Origin: an uncultured Clostridia bacterium
GTDB lineage: Bacteria > Bacillota > Clostridia > UBA1381
Reading direction: 5' to 3'
DNA length: 64,000 nucleotides
Assembly: GCA_947623955.1 (NCBI GenBank)
Contig: CANQIP010000003.1
Span: forward strand, 62,001 to 126,000
Of this stretch, positions 24,926 through 33,593 are shown one piece after another. Positions within the stretch are counted from its first letter, which is position 1; each line of letters opens with the position of its first letter. The translations under genes were made by a program, and so were the position numbers. The notes below the pieces were generated by a model. It saw nothing but the letters and a program-made list of their open reading frames with translations. It was not told where the DNA came from and did no database searches.

Positions 24926-27388
24926 TTATTCATTCACATCGTCGTCAAAATCGTCCTCATAGTCGGCATCCGAACCGATACCGAGTTCCGACGGCAGCTT
25001 TAATAGTTCGCGCGGTTTTGAGCCGTTAGCGCCCGAAATTATACCGCGCGCCTCCATCTGGTCTATAATACGTCCAGCACGGCTGTAGCCCACGCCGAGA
25101 CGACGCTGAACCATTGACGTCGATATTTTGCCGAGAGACGCCGCAAGCTCGATCGCCTCGCGCAAAAGCGGGTCGCCGTCCTCGTCGGGAGCGTCGGGCG
25201 TCACGCCGCTTTCACCCGTGGCGCGGCGTTCTATTTCTTCCATTAAATCCTCGCTGTAATGCGTTTCGCCCGTGTTTTCCTTAATATATTCGAGTACCCT
25301 CTCGATCTCCGCGTCGCTTACAAACGCGCCCTGCACACGCGTAGCTGCTCTCGCGCCGGAGGGGTGGTAAAGCATATCGCCCATACCGAGCAGCTTTTCC
25401 GCGCCGCCCTTGTCGAGTATAGTGCGGCTGTCGATCTGGCTCGACACCGCGAACGCTATACGCGACGGAATATTCGCCTTGATAAGACCCGTGATAACGT
25501 CAACCGACGGACGCTGCGTCGCGATAATAAGATGTATACCCGCCGCGCGCGCAAGCTGCGCCAGACGGCATATGTAATCTTCGACCTCTTTAGCCGCCAC
25601 CATCATAAGGTCGGCAAGCTCGTCTATGATAACCACAAGCTGCGGTATCTTCTCGCCGCCCGTGCTTTCCATAAGCTTGTTGTAGCTTTCGAGCTTTCTC
25701 ACGCCCGTTTCCTTAAATAAATCGTATCGGCGCATCATCTCGGTAACAGCCCAGTTAAGCGCGCCAGCAGCCTTTTTCGGCTCAGTGATAACGGGTACGC
25801 GCAGGTGGGGTATACCGTTGTACACGCCGAGCTCGACCACCTTCGGGTCGACCATTATAAGATTTACCTCGTCCGGCTTTGACTTAAACAACAGGCTCAT
25901 TATAATCGTGTTTATGCACACGCTCTTACCAGAACCGGTCGCACCCGCGATAAGCACGTGCGGCATTTTCGCGATGTCGCCTATTACGACGTTGCCGCCT
26001 ATATCCTTACCGAGCGCGACAGTAAGCTTTGACTTCGCGCCGCGGAACTCGTCCGATTCGAGCATTTCGCGTATCGACACGGAGCTTACCTTGCTGTTCG
26101 GTATCTCCACGCCGACAGCCGCCTTACCCGGAACGGGCGCGACAAGCACCGTTGAAACGGCGAGGTTAAGCGCAATATCGTCCGCAAGCCCGACTATTTT
26201 GCTCAGCTTTGTACCCGTCTCGGGCTGTATTTCGTAGCGCGTGACCGTCGGGCCCTGCGTCACCTGAACAAGCTTTGCCTTAACTCCGAAATCGTCGAGA
26301 ACCGATATAAGCTTTTCCGCCGTGCGGCGCATTTCCTCGCGCTTGTCACCCGAAACGGCTTTCGGCGGATTTAAAATCGAAAGCGGGGGAGCCTTGTACT
26401 CGATTTTCGGCGGCTCTATCGGTAAATTAAATTCACTGTTTATTTCTTCTTTTTCCTTTTCGGTGAGATTGTCCGCCTTTTTCGGCTTTTCCTTGACCGC
26501 CGTCACAACGCTTTCCGTCGTATTCTCGACAGGCGGATGTTCTTCTGCGGGCAGCGGTGTACTTTCACGCTCCATTCTCGAAAAAATCGCGTCAATATCC
26601 TCCGACAGTGTATCCTTCACTTCGCTTTTACCGCCCTTAACGGACGACTGTTTCCCGTCCGAAAGCGAATTCGCGGCGTCGAGAATTGAGCCGACGCCTT
26701 TTTTCTTTGTTTTGCTCCTGCTCCTGTTTTTATCTTCAATATAATCTTCTTCATAATTGTAGGGTTCATCTTCCGTTTTTTCAAACTCGCGCCGTTCCTT
26801 CGCGTCGGCGATAGTGCGCTTTATCCAATCGGTGAACAGCGAAATGAGCGACACATTGCTTATAACGCTTGCGAGAATAATAAGCGTTATAAACAGTATA
26901 ATGTACGACGCGACCTTCTGCACCATCTTTTCCAGGAATAACGCTATACACGTTCCGAAAAAACCGCCCGCCGCGTCGGCATATCCCGCAAACAGCGCGT
27001 CAAGCGGTGTAAAAGCCGTATCCGACGCCGCAAGCTGCGTTATCGCGCTTACGTTAATAAGAGCGAGCGTAGACCACATCAGTTTTTTCCAAAATTCGTC
27101 AATGTCCTTCGTCTTAATAAGGTACGCCGTAACGCCCGCCAAAAGCACGGGTACGAAATATCCGCACACGCCGAAAAGACGGCTCATACCAAACTTTAAA
27201 AAGCCGTTAAAAATACCGCCGCTGCCGGTATCTACATATAAAAGCACCGAAACGAGCACCGTTATGATTATCATTGAAATAATATATGTGGGGAGTGGAT
27301 TGCTTTTTTTTGACGCGGCTCGTCCACTCTTTGAGTTTGACTTTTTAACCGTCGTCTTGGTTTGCGCGGTTTTCTTCTTTGCAGCCAT
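24926..27388 (-). CDS. ftsK: DNA translocase FtsK/SpoIIIE
   Basis: Septum-located ATP-driven DNA pump that clears chromosome DNA during division or sporulation. The 820-residue protein has about four N-terminal transmembrane helices (residues 30-190), a charged linker and the motor domain. The motor shows Walker A in LIAGATGSGKSVCINTII, Walker B in LVVIIDELADLMM and the ATQRPSVDVITGLIKANIP stretch. A C-terminal gamma domain (STSMVQRRLGVGYSRAGRII, EARGIIS) recognises orienting DNA motifs. The ATG at 27388 after gcgagga is preferred over an ATG 48 bases upstream, giving a Lys-rich cytoplasmic start. Confidence 0.96.
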   Translation of the reverse strand: MAAKKKTAQTKTTVKKSNSKSGRAASKKSNPLPTYIISMIIITVLVSVLLYVDTGSGGIFNGFLKFGMSRLFGVCGYFVPVLLAGVTAYLIKTKDIDEFWKKLMWSTLALINVSAITQLAASDTAFTPLDALFAGYADAAGGFFGTCIALFLEKMVQKVASYIILFITLIILASVISNVSLISLFTDWIKRTIADAKERREFEKTEDEPYNYEEDYIEDKNRSRSKTKKKGVGSILDAANSLSDGKQSSVKGGKSEVKDTLSEDIDAIFSRMERESTPLPAEEHPPVENTTESVVTAVKEKPKKADNLTEKEKEEINSEFNLPIEPPKIEYKAPPLSILNPPKAVSGDKREEMRRTAEKLISVLDDFGVKAKLVQVTQGPTVTRYEIQPETGTKLSKIVGLADDIALNLAVSTVLVAPVPGKAAVGVEIPNSKVSSVSIREMLESDEFRGAKSKLTVALGKDIGGNVVIGDIAKMPHVLIAGATGSGKSVCINTIIMSLLFKSKPDEVNLIMVDPKVVELGVYNGIPHLRVPVITEPKKAAGALNWAVTEMMRRYDLFKETGVRKLESYNKLMESTGGEKIPQLVVIIDELADLMMVAAKEVEDYICRLAQLARAAGIHLIIATQRPSVDVITGLIKANIPSRIAFAVSSQIDSRTILDKGGAEKLLGMGDMLYHPSGARAATRVQGAFVSDAEIERVLEYIKENTGETHYSEDLMEEIERRATGESGVTPDAPDEDGDPLLREAIELAASLGKISTSMVQRRLGVGYSRAGRIIDQMEARGIISGANGSKPRELLKLPSELGIGSDADYEDDFDDDVNE

Positions 27389-27488
27389 ATTTCCTCGCCT
27401 TTCATGCGCATACGCGCAGATTTTTAACGTCATCATTCTACCACAAAACCGCGCTGATTTCCATACATGTTACTAAACTGTAATAATA

Positions 27489-28742
27489 TTACAGCTGCCG
27501 CACCGTTACGTTTTTAACGTCCGCGCTGTCGAATATACCCGCGTCATATCCTGTGTTGACCGCTTTTACGTTAATATCCTCAAATGTAAAGCCGCTTAAT
27601 CTGTACTGCTCGTCGTTCCTCTCCGCGTCGCAGTACGTATTGCACTCCGCGCCGCACCGTCTTATCGTGATATGCTCGGCGCGTGAAAGGGGAATATCCT
27701 CTCTGCCGCCGAGGTCGAAAAACTGTGTCCACGGTCTTATATGCAGAAAGCTTGCCATATCACCGGTAATGTCCTCAACTGTTATATACTCGTAAAGCTG
27801 CGGCGTGTCGGGACGCATTTTGAGCCACAGAAGATTAAGCGCGCCGTTTACCTTTACACGCCGCATTATAATATTTCTGTTATGTATTGACTCCGAGCCG
27901 CACGTGAGACAGCTGTGACAAAAGCCGTACTCGCAGTCCTCAATGATCACGCGCTCGTTGGCGCCGTTTTCGGGCAGCGTGTCGGCATACGCGCCCTTGC
28001 CGCCCTTTAACGCGACAGCGTCGTCGTTTACAGCCATATAGCAGTTTTTTATAAGCACGTCGCGGCATACGTCAATATCAATCGCGTCGGTACTCGGAGC
28101 TTTAACCGGCTCGCGCGGCGACAGTATGCGGCAGTTTATGTACTTCACGCGCTCGCAGCGGTACAGATGCGTTGTCCAGAAATGCGAGTTTTGCAAAGTA
28201 AGACCCGATATAATGACATTTTTGCTGTTCGAGATATAAACGAGTCTCGGACGCTGCTCGTCTTTATTCGTGCAGTCGGGGTTCCATTCGCGCCTTAACC
28301 AAAACGCGCGCCATGACTTCTCGCCGCTGCCGTCGATAACGCCCTCGCCCGACATAACAAAGCCGTCGAGACTGTCGGCGTTTACAAGGGCGGGGAAGTA
28401 CACGCACGTTTCGCCCTCGATACGCGTTTCGCACGGCGGGTAGTCGGATATATCGTCGCTGCCCTTTAAAACACCGCCCTTTTCGATATAAAGATTAACG
28501 CCCCGCTTAAAGTACAGCGCGCCCGATATGTATGTACCATTCGGCACATACACCGTGCCGCCGCCCGCCGCGTGCGCCGCGTCTATCGCGTTTTGAATTT
28601 CTTTTGTATAAATCTTCCCGTCGCTTTTTGCGCCGTAATCCGTAACAGTGAAAAGCGCGCCGCTTTTTATATCCGGCACGCTCAAATCGTAAAACCAATC
28701 GTCTATTACCGTTCCGTCGGGAAAATACTCCTTTTCGCGCAT
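27489..28742 (-). CDS. Glycoside hydrolase family 28-like protein (polygalacturonase fold)
   Basis: Right-handed parallel beta-helix protein of the pectin-degrading GH28 kind, 417 residues, with no signal peptide, so probably cytosolic. The start (VTDYGAKSDGKIYTKEIQNA, GGTVYVPNGTYISGAL) is typical. Active-site regions are recognisable but altered: STDAIDID for the NTD motif, NDDAVALKGGK for the catalytic Asp pair, CGSES in the GHG area, and LWLKMRP where related proteins have an Arg before LK. It may act on oligogalacturonides taken up by the cell. Its ATG shares one base with the stop of the pseudouridine synthase gene, an odd but tight coupling; RBS aaaggagg. Confidence 0.85.
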   Translation of the reverse strand: MREKEYFPDGTVIDDWFYDLSVPDIKSGALFTVTDYGAKSDGKIYTKEIQNAIDAAHAAGGGTVYVPNGTYISGALYFKRGVNLYIEKGGVLKGSDDISDYPPCETRIEGETCVYFPALVNADSLDGFVMSGEGVIDGSGEKSWRAFWLRREWNPDCTNKDEQRPRLVYISNSKNVIISGLTLQNSHFWTTHLYRCERVKYINCRILSPREPVKAPSTDAIDIDVCRDVLIKNCYMAVNDDAVALKGGKGAYADTLPENGANERVIIEDCEYGFCHSCLTCGSESIHNRNIIMRRVKVNGALNLLWLKMRPDTPQLYEYITVEDITGDMASFLHIRPWTQFFDLGGREDIPLSRAEHITIRRCGAECNTYCDAERNDEQYRLSGFTFEDINVKAVNTGYDAGIFDSADVKNVTVRQL

Positions 28743-29485
28743 TACTTGTCCTCCTTTGACGCGTTCATAAGATAGCTGACCTCGTGGCTCGTAAGATGCC
28801 GCCACCGTCCGAGAGGAAGGATGCCGAGCTCGACGCTGCCTATCGCGAGCCTTTGAAGTGCGCCGAGCTCCTTGCCGAGCGCGGCAAACATACGCCGCAC
28901 CTGACGGTTTTTACCCTCGTGAATTGTAAGCTTTACAAACGTGTAGCCGTTTTTTACGTCGGTTATCTCCGCCTGCGCGGGCGACGTTTTAAATCCGTCG
29001 TCAAGCCTTACGCCCGAGCGCAGCACGTTCATGTCATGCACGGTCATACCGCCCTTTACGGCGGCGAGATACGTTTTGCCCATATTGAATTTCGGGTGGG
29101 TGACGCGGTAGGAAAAGTCGCCGTCGTCCGTGAGCAGCAAAAGCCCCTCGGTGTCGTAGTCGAGCCTGCCGACGGGGAAGATGCGCTTATTTTTCAAATC
29201 GGTCTTTATAAGGTCTGTAACGGTCGGGCGGTTAAACTGATCCTTGACCGTCGTAACGTAGCCGACGGGCTTGTTCAGCATAATGTAGTAACGCTTTTGG
29301 CTGTGTTTGAGCGTTTCGCCGTCGAGCGTCACCTTATCCGCGCCTATCTCCACCTTAACGCCCTGCTCGGTGACGGTCTTGCCGTTGACCGTAACGCGCC
29401 CCTCGCTTATCATCGTTTCGGCGGCGCGGCGCGACGCCGCACCGCACATGGCGATGTATTTCTGCAATCTTACTGTTTCTCCCAT
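28742..29485 (-). CDS. rluB: rRNA pseudouridine synthase, RluB/RsuA type
   Basis: Makes a pseudouridine in ribosomal RNA. The 247-residue protein starts with an S4 RNA-binding domain (RLQKYIAMCGAASRRAAETM, ISEGRVTVNGK). The catalytic Asp motif is VGRLDYDTEGLLLLTDDGDF, preceded by MLNKPVGYVTTVKD. The family end motif is IHEGKNRQVRRMFAALG. RluB (23S), RluE, RluF and RsuA cannot be separated with certainty. It is transcribed together with the GH28-like gene downstream. Confidence 0.92.
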   Translation of the reverse strand: MGETVRLQKYIAMCGAASRRAAETMISEGRVTVNGKTVTEQGVKVEIGADKVTLDGETLKHSQKRYYIMLNKPVGYVTTVKDQFNRPTVTDLIKTDLKNKRIFPVGRLDYDTEGLLLLTDDGDFSYRVTHPKFNMGKTYLAAVKGGMTVHDMNVLRSGVRLDDGFKTSPAQAEITDVKNGYTFVKLTIHEGKNRQVRRMFAALGKELGALQRLAIGSVELGILPLGRWRHLTSHEVSYLMNASKEDK

Positions 29486-29592
29486 AATTTCCCTTTCTTA
29501 TGTCGTTTTAAACGTATTTTGATTTTCCTGCAAATATTTTAAAATTACTCTTGACAAATCTGTGAATTGCTGGTACAATATTAAACGGTCAC

Positions 29593-29676
29593 GCGAGGGT
29601 GGCGGAATAGGCAGACGCGCACGTTTGAGGGGCGTGTGGTTTACCCGTGCCGGTTCAAGTCCGGTCCCTCGCACCA
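29593..29676 (+). tRNA. tRNA-Leu (GAG)
   Basis: Acceptor GCGAGGG pairs with CCCTCGC and CCA is encoded. The anticodon stem CACGT/GCGTG holds the loop TTGAGGG with anticodon GAG. The T loop is TTCAAGT. The long variable arm typical of tRNA-Leu is present. Confidence 0.93.
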
Positions 29677-29750
29677 TATTTAACCGCCTCATGTTGCGTA
29701 TATTTTATCACATAAAGGATAAATTAGCAATATCGTTTTCGGTTAAATAT

Positions 29751-29824
29751 TGCGGAATTGTGTAAGGGTAGCACTAGTGACTCTGACTCACTCTGTTCGG
29801 GTTCGAATCCTGATTCCGCAGCCA
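29751..29824 (+). tRNA. tRNA-Gln (CTG)
   Basis: Acceptor TGCGGAA pairs with TTCCGCA, discriminator G, encoded CCA. The anticodon stem AGTGA/TCACT holds CTCTGAC, so the anticodon is CTG. The T loop is TTCGAAT. A terminator follows directly. Confidence 0.92.
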
Positions 29825-29826
29825 TG

Positions 29827-29855
29827 AAAGTCTCTGCTTTTGCGGAGACTTTTTT
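29827..29855 (+). terminator. Intrinsic terminator after tRNA-Gln
   Basis: AAAGTCTC and GAGACTTT around a 10-base loop, then a T run. It also separates the tRNA unit from the convergent sortase gene. Confidence 0.88.
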
Positions 29856-29857
29856 AT

Positions 29858-30625
29858 TTACTCCGCAGCAGCATACGCCGCAACAACCACACGCTCGTTT
29901 TCGCTGTTGTACGCGCAGGTGGAGAGCGTCAGCAGCCTGTCCCCGAACACGGGCGTATCGTCCGATTTACATACTGCGCGGTCGATTATACCGTTCACAT
30001 ATTCATTGTAGGCGTATTCATCCGTCAAATCCGCAAAGCCGCGGTAAAAAAACTCGTTATCACTGCCGACGCTTGTGCGGAAAACGGCAAACGCCTTATA
30101 TTCGCCTCCGTAAATTACGTTCCTGTGCGCGTCAAAAAAGGATTTGTCCGTGTAACGCGTAAGCGGAGCGAACATCGAGCCGTCCTTCATATTGTGCGCG
30201 TAGATAATCGTGTTTAGGCTATCGGGCGTACATTCGCAGTCAACAAACGGCGTACCGCTTGCGCTTTTGCTTTTGTAAAAATCTCTTTTCAAATAATAGT
30301 CGTTGTTATCCGTCCGCACAACGGGGTAATCTATTGACGTATAGGGTACAGTTATCCAACCCGCATAGTCGCCGTTTTTCTCGGCGAGCATAGCCGCGGC
30401 GCGGGCGGCGTCGTCACCCATATCCGTATTTTCATCAGCGTTTTCGTCATACTTTTCGTACGCGCCCGACGCGTCGACAGCCTCGGCTACCTCGCGCCGC
30501 AGCTCCTCGTATTCGTTATTCGCGTGATGCAAATCGTAAGCGTATTTACCGAGATACGCTGCGCAGCATAAAAATATCAACAATAAAAGGACTTGCGCGC
30601 CGGTAAGCCATTTTCTCACTGTCAC
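29858..30625 (-). CDS. srtB: Class B sortase
   Basis: Membrane-anchored transpeptidase that links a surface protein to the cell wall. The 255-residue protein has one N-terminal membrane helix (LTGAQVLLLLIFLCCAAYLG). The catalytic domain has SIDYPVVRTDNNDYYLKRDF, TIIYAHNMKDGSMFAPL with the active His, LTLSTCAYNSENERVVVAAY with the active Cys and Arg. The spacing and the DNNDYYL motif point to class B. The start is GTG after aaagga. It lies 17 bases downstream of a gene whose product carries an NPKTG sorting signal, its probable substrate. Confidence 0.93.
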   Translation of the reverse strand: MTVRKWLTGAQVLLLLIFLCCAAYLGKYAYDLHHANNEYEELRREVAEAVDASGAYEKYDENADENTDMGDDAARAAAMLAEKNGDYAGWITVPYTSIDYPVVRTDNNDYYLKRDFYKSKSASGTPFVDCECTPDSLNTIIYAHNMKDGSMFAPLTRYTDKSFFDAHRNVIYGGEYKAFAVFRTSVGSDNEFFYRGFADLTDEYAYNEYVNGIIDRAVCKSDDTPVFGDRLLTLSTCAYNSENERVVVAAYAAAE

Positions 30626-30642
30626 ACACGTCCTTTCTTTTT

Positions 30643-31818
30643 TTATTTACGTATTCTTCTCTTTATAACGGCTATCGCCGCAGCCGCAAGCAACGCCGCC
30701 GCGCCTATTACACTGACGAGCGCGACGGGCGTAGTGTCGCCCGTTTTGGGGTTCTGCGAAGAAACGTTTTTCTGCGCGGGTGAAGACGTTGAATTTGTAC
30801 CGCTTTTCGGCTCCGCCGACGGCGACGGGGAAGGTGAGGGAGACGCGGACGGAAGTATTACCGATGAACGGAACGGGCTTAGCATAATTTCATTTTCAAC
30901 GCCGACCGTTTCGCCGTCCTTTACCGTAAGCACATATTCGTCAACGCCGTTTGCGCTGTTGTCCCCCTTATGTTTCAGCACGATGGTCATGCGCAGTATT
31001 CCCTCGTCGGTATATACGTGAACCTTTCCGCTGCCTGTCATTGTATAGCGTCCGGCGGGTATGTCGTGTCCGACAACGTAATTTCCGGCGTTTATGACCG
31101 AGTTCTCCGACAGCGGAGCCGCGCTCGGAACGCTTGTCGGCGCAGCCGTGACCTGCGCGGACGTCGCGTCGTTTTCGCTTTTCTCCGTGTCGGCTGCATT
31201 TTCCGTTTCAGGCGGCGGTGTGGTGGAAACTCCGCCTGCCGACGTCACAATGCTCCAGTCAAGCTTTTCCGCGGTCTTCGCGTACTTTTTCATATACTTA
31301 TTGACCGATATTGTTACATTGAATATCTTGTTTTCCGCGTCCGACGTTTCGTTCACAGTACCGAGATTTATATCCCTGTAACCGATATTTTCATACGTTT
31401 CGGGTGCGTCCTTGCCGTCATACAAAACCGTACCGTCAGACGAAGTAACCTTTACATCATAGTAACCGAGAGCCTCCGCATCGTATGTTAACGGTGATGT
31501 CGGGCCGTCGTCCGTTTCCGCGCTCGGGAGCGACAGCCTCAGCTTTACGTTTACCGGCGCGCCTCCGTCGGACTTGCTCGTAACGGTAAGCGTCTGCACA
31601 ACGCTGTCCTGACGTTCAAGCTCGTCAAGCTTGGTCATAAGAGATTTTATTGATTTTGACACCTCCGCGTCCGATTCGGCGTCGTAGGAATACGATACCG
31701 GCTTTGACTGTGGAGAATTGTTTTTTACCGATATATCGGACGTTCCCGCCATCGCGGTAAGCGAGGACGCAAACGCCGCAGCCGTGCATAGAACCGCCGC
31801 AATTACTGTTTTTTTCAT
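30643..31818 (-). CDS. Cell-wall-anchored surface protein with NPKTG sorting signal
   Basis: A 391-residue secreted protein. Signal peptide: MKKTVIAAVLCTAAAFASSL, cleaved after AMA. No named domain is recognised in the middle, but VINAGNYVVGHDIPAGRYTM resembles small beta-rich surface modules. A Pro/Ser-rich spacer follows, then the sorting signal: NPKTGDTTPV, a hydrophobic helix (VALVSVIGAAALLAAAAIAV) and the basic end KRRIRK. NPKTG-type signals are used by class B sortases, and srtB is the next gene. The ATG after aaaggagag at 31818 is clear. It may be a pilin-like, haem-binding or adhesive protein; I cannot decide. Confidence 0.85.
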   Translation of the reverse strand: MKKTVIAAVLCTAAAFASSLTAMAGTSDISVKNNSPQSKPVSYSYDAESDAEVSKSIKSLMTKLDELERQDSVVQTLTVTSKSDGGAPVNVKLRLSLPSAETDDGPTSPLTYDAEALGYYDVKVTSSDGTVLYDGKDAPETYENIGYRDINLGTVNETSDAENKIFNVTISVNKYMKKYAKTAEKLDWSIVTSAGGVSTTPPPETENAADTEKSENDATSAQVTAAPTSVPSAAPLSENSVINAGNYVVGHDIPAGRYTMTGSGKVHVYTDEGILRMTIVLKHKGDNSANGVDEYVLTVKDGETVGVENEIMLSPFRSSVILPSASPSPSPSPSAEPKSGTNSTSSPAQKNVSSQNPKTGDTTPVALVSVIGAAALLAAAAIAVIKRRIRK

Positions 31819-31852
31819 ATTATCTCTCCTTTTGAGGATTACAGATAAATAA

Positions 31853-31881
31853 AGTATATCATAAAACTTGAAATTTGTCAC
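31853..31881 (-). promoter_or_regulatory. Promoter of the surface protein/sortase operon
   Basis: On minus: GTGACA (31881-31876), 17-base spacer, TATACT (31858-31853), 35 bases before the gene start. Confidence 0.6.
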
Positions 31882-31926
31882 TATTTTTCAAAAAAATTTG
31901 TGTAAACAAGCGTCTGAAAAAAATAC

Positions 31927-31955
31927 TTGAAATTTCGCCAATAATATATTATACT
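31927..31955 (+). promoter_or_regulatory. Promoter of tRNA-Arg
   Basis: TTGAAA (31927-31932), 17-base spacer, TATACT (31950-31955), 13 bases before the tRNA. Confidence 0.7.
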
Positions 31956-31968
31956 GTATTATGCACTT

Positions 31969-32043
31969 GCCCCCGTAGTTAAGTGGATATAACAAGCCCC
32001 TCCTAAGGGTTAGTCATCGGTTCGACTCCGGTCGGGGGTGCCA
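31969..32043 (+). tRNA. tRNA-Arg (CCT)
   Basis: Acceptor GCCCCCG pairs with CGGGGGT; CCA is encoded. Anticodon stem AGCCC/GGGTT holds CTCCTAA, giving anticodon CCT. T loop TTCGACT. metY follows 72 bases later with no terminator between, so they may share a transcript. Confidence 0.93.
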
Positions 32044-32115
32044 GAAACCGCCGCGACGCGCAAGGCTCGCGGCGAATTTTATAAGCGTTTTATGCGAAAT
32101 ATTGGAGGAATAAAA

Positions 32116-33399
32116 ATGAGCGATTACAAAATCAACACAAAATGCGTGCAGGGCGGCTATACGCCCGGCAACGGCGAGCCGAGACAAATCCCGATAGTTC
32201 AGTCCACGACGTTTAAGTATGACACGAGCGAGGATATGGGCAAGCTTTTCGACCTTGAGGCGGAGGGTTACTTCTATACGCGTCTGCAAAACCCGACGAA
32301 CGATTACGTCGCGGCGAAAATCGCGGAGCTTGAAGGCGGCAGTGCCGCAATGCTCACGTCGTCGGGGCAGGCAGCGAACTTCTTCGCGCTCTTTAACATC
32401 TGCGAGGCGGGCAGTCATATTGTGTCGTCCTCGTCAATATACGGCGGCACGTTCAACCTTATATCGGTCACAATGGCGAAAATGGGCATCGAGGCAACAT
32501 TTGTATCGCCCGACTGCACCGAGGAGGAACTTAATGCGGCGTTTAAGGAAAATACACGCGCCGTATTCGGCGAAACTATCGCGAACCCCGCGCTCACAGT
32601 GCTTGATATAGAAAAATTCGCGAAGGCGGCTCACGCACACGGCGTGCCGCTTATCGTTGACAACACGTTCCCGACGCCGGTTCACTGCCGCCCGATAGAG
32701 TGGGGCGCGGACATTGTGACGCACTCGACCACAAAGTACATGGACGGTCACGGCGCGGCTGTCGGCGGCGCGATATGCGACAGCGGCAATTTTGACTGGA
32801 TGGCTCACGCCGACAAATTCCCCGGTCTTACCACGCCCGACGAGTCGTACCACGGCATTACATACGCGGAACGGTTCGGCAAGGAGGGCGCGTTTATAAC
32901 CAAATGCACGGCTCAGCTCATGCGCGATTTGGGCAGTATACAGTCGCCGCAGCACGCGTTTCTCTTAAATCTCGGACTTGAATCGCTGCACGTCAGAATG
33001 AAACGCCACGCCGAGAACGGTTACGCCGTGGCAAAGTTTTTGGAGTCGCGCAGCGAGGTTGAGAGCGTAAGTTTCCCGCACCTTGAAAGCGATAAGTATT
33101 ACGACAGAGCGATGAAGTACATGCCCGACGGCGGCTGCGGCGTTGTGTCGTTTACCGTTAAGGGCGGCAGAGAAGGGGCGGAGCGTTTTATGAAGGCTCT
33201 GCGCCTTGCGGCTATCGAAACGCACGTTGCCGACGCGCGCACATGCTGTCTTAACCCCGCGACGTCCACGCACCGCCAGATGAACGATGAGCAGCTTGCG
33301 GCTGCCGGCATAAGCGCAGGACTTGTCAGAATTTCCTGCGGCCTCGAAGATAAGGATGACCTTATCGCCGACCTCGCCCAGGCTCTTGACAAGGTTTGA
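32116..33399 (+). CDS. metY: O-acetylhomoserine sulfhydrylase/aminocarboxypropyltransferase
   Basis: PLP enzyme of the Cys/Met metabolism family that makes homocysteine from O-acetylhomoserine and sulfide. The 427-residue protein shows YTRLQNPTNDYVAAKIAELE, ALTSSGQAANFF-type residues near MLTSSGQAANFF, GETIANPALTVLDI, and the PLP lysine in THSTTKYMDGHGAAVGG. The end motif VRISCGLEDKDDLIADL is kept. The ATG at 32116 follows ggagga; an in-frame start overlapping the tRNA is rejected. A phage-derived scrap begins at its stop codon, so its own terminator is gone or was never there. Confidence 0.95.
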   Translation: MSDYKINTKCVQGGYTPGNGEPRQIPIVQSTTFKYDTSEDMGKLFDLEAEGYFYTRLQNPTNDYVAAKIAELEGGSAAMLTSSGQAANFFALFNICEAGSHIVSSSSIYGGTFNLISVTMAKMGIEATFVSPDCTEEELNAAFKENTRAVFGETIANPALTVLDIEKFAKAAHAHGVPLIVDNTFPTPVHCRPIEWGADIVTHSTTKYMDGHGAAVGGAICDSGNFDWMAHADKFPGLTTPDESYHGITYAERFGKEGAFITKCTAQLMRDLGSIQSPQHAFLLNLGLESLHVRMKRHAENGYAVAKFLESRSEVESVSFPHLESDKYYDRAMKYMPDGGCGVVSFTVKGGREGAERFMKALRLAAIETHVADARTCCLNPATSTHRQMNDEQLAAAGISAGLVRISCGLEDKDDLIADLAQALDKV

Positions 33400-33590
33400 T
33401 AACCGATTTAGCATCGGGCAAGAATTACAAGGTTGACGGCGATATAACGTTTGAGGAATGGCAGACGAGCCTTACGCCGGAGCAAAAGGCGGCTATGGAA
33501 ACGCACGTCAAAGAGGCGCGGACGAAAAAGACAAAATCTGTTGACAATTCGGGTGGAAGTGGTATAATAAAGACAGGGAGTGAAAAGAGA
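33400..33590 (+). pseudogene. Remnant of a phage head-morphogenesis-like or polymorphic toxin carrier
   Basis: The open frame from the metY stop codon reads LASGKNYKVDGDITFEEWQT, SLTPEQKAAMETHVKEARTK and NSGGSGIIKTGSEK. It is continuous with the toxin-like gene at 33594 but has no start of its own. The wording resembles the linker region that joins phage minor head or CDI-type proteins to a C-terminal toxin; this is by memory of such proteins. The front of the carrier is missing. Confidence 0.5.
33541..33568 (+). promoter_or_regulatory. Consensus promoter inside the carrier remnant
   Basis: TTGACA (33541-33546), 16-base spacer, TATAAT (33563-33568): both boxes are perfect. The -10 box ends 25 bases before an ATG with a gggag ribosome binding site. 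Confidence 0.7.
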
Positions 33591-33593
33591 ATT

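Noticed and set aside
27475-27495. Short palindrome CTGTAATA/TATTACAG at the end of the GH28-like gene
   Set aside because: It is AT-rich with no T run and overlaps the stop codon; too weak to call a terminator.
29758-30217. Plus-strand open frames over tRNA-Gln and the sortase gene
   Set aside because: They run through the tRNA and antisense to a well-supported sortase.
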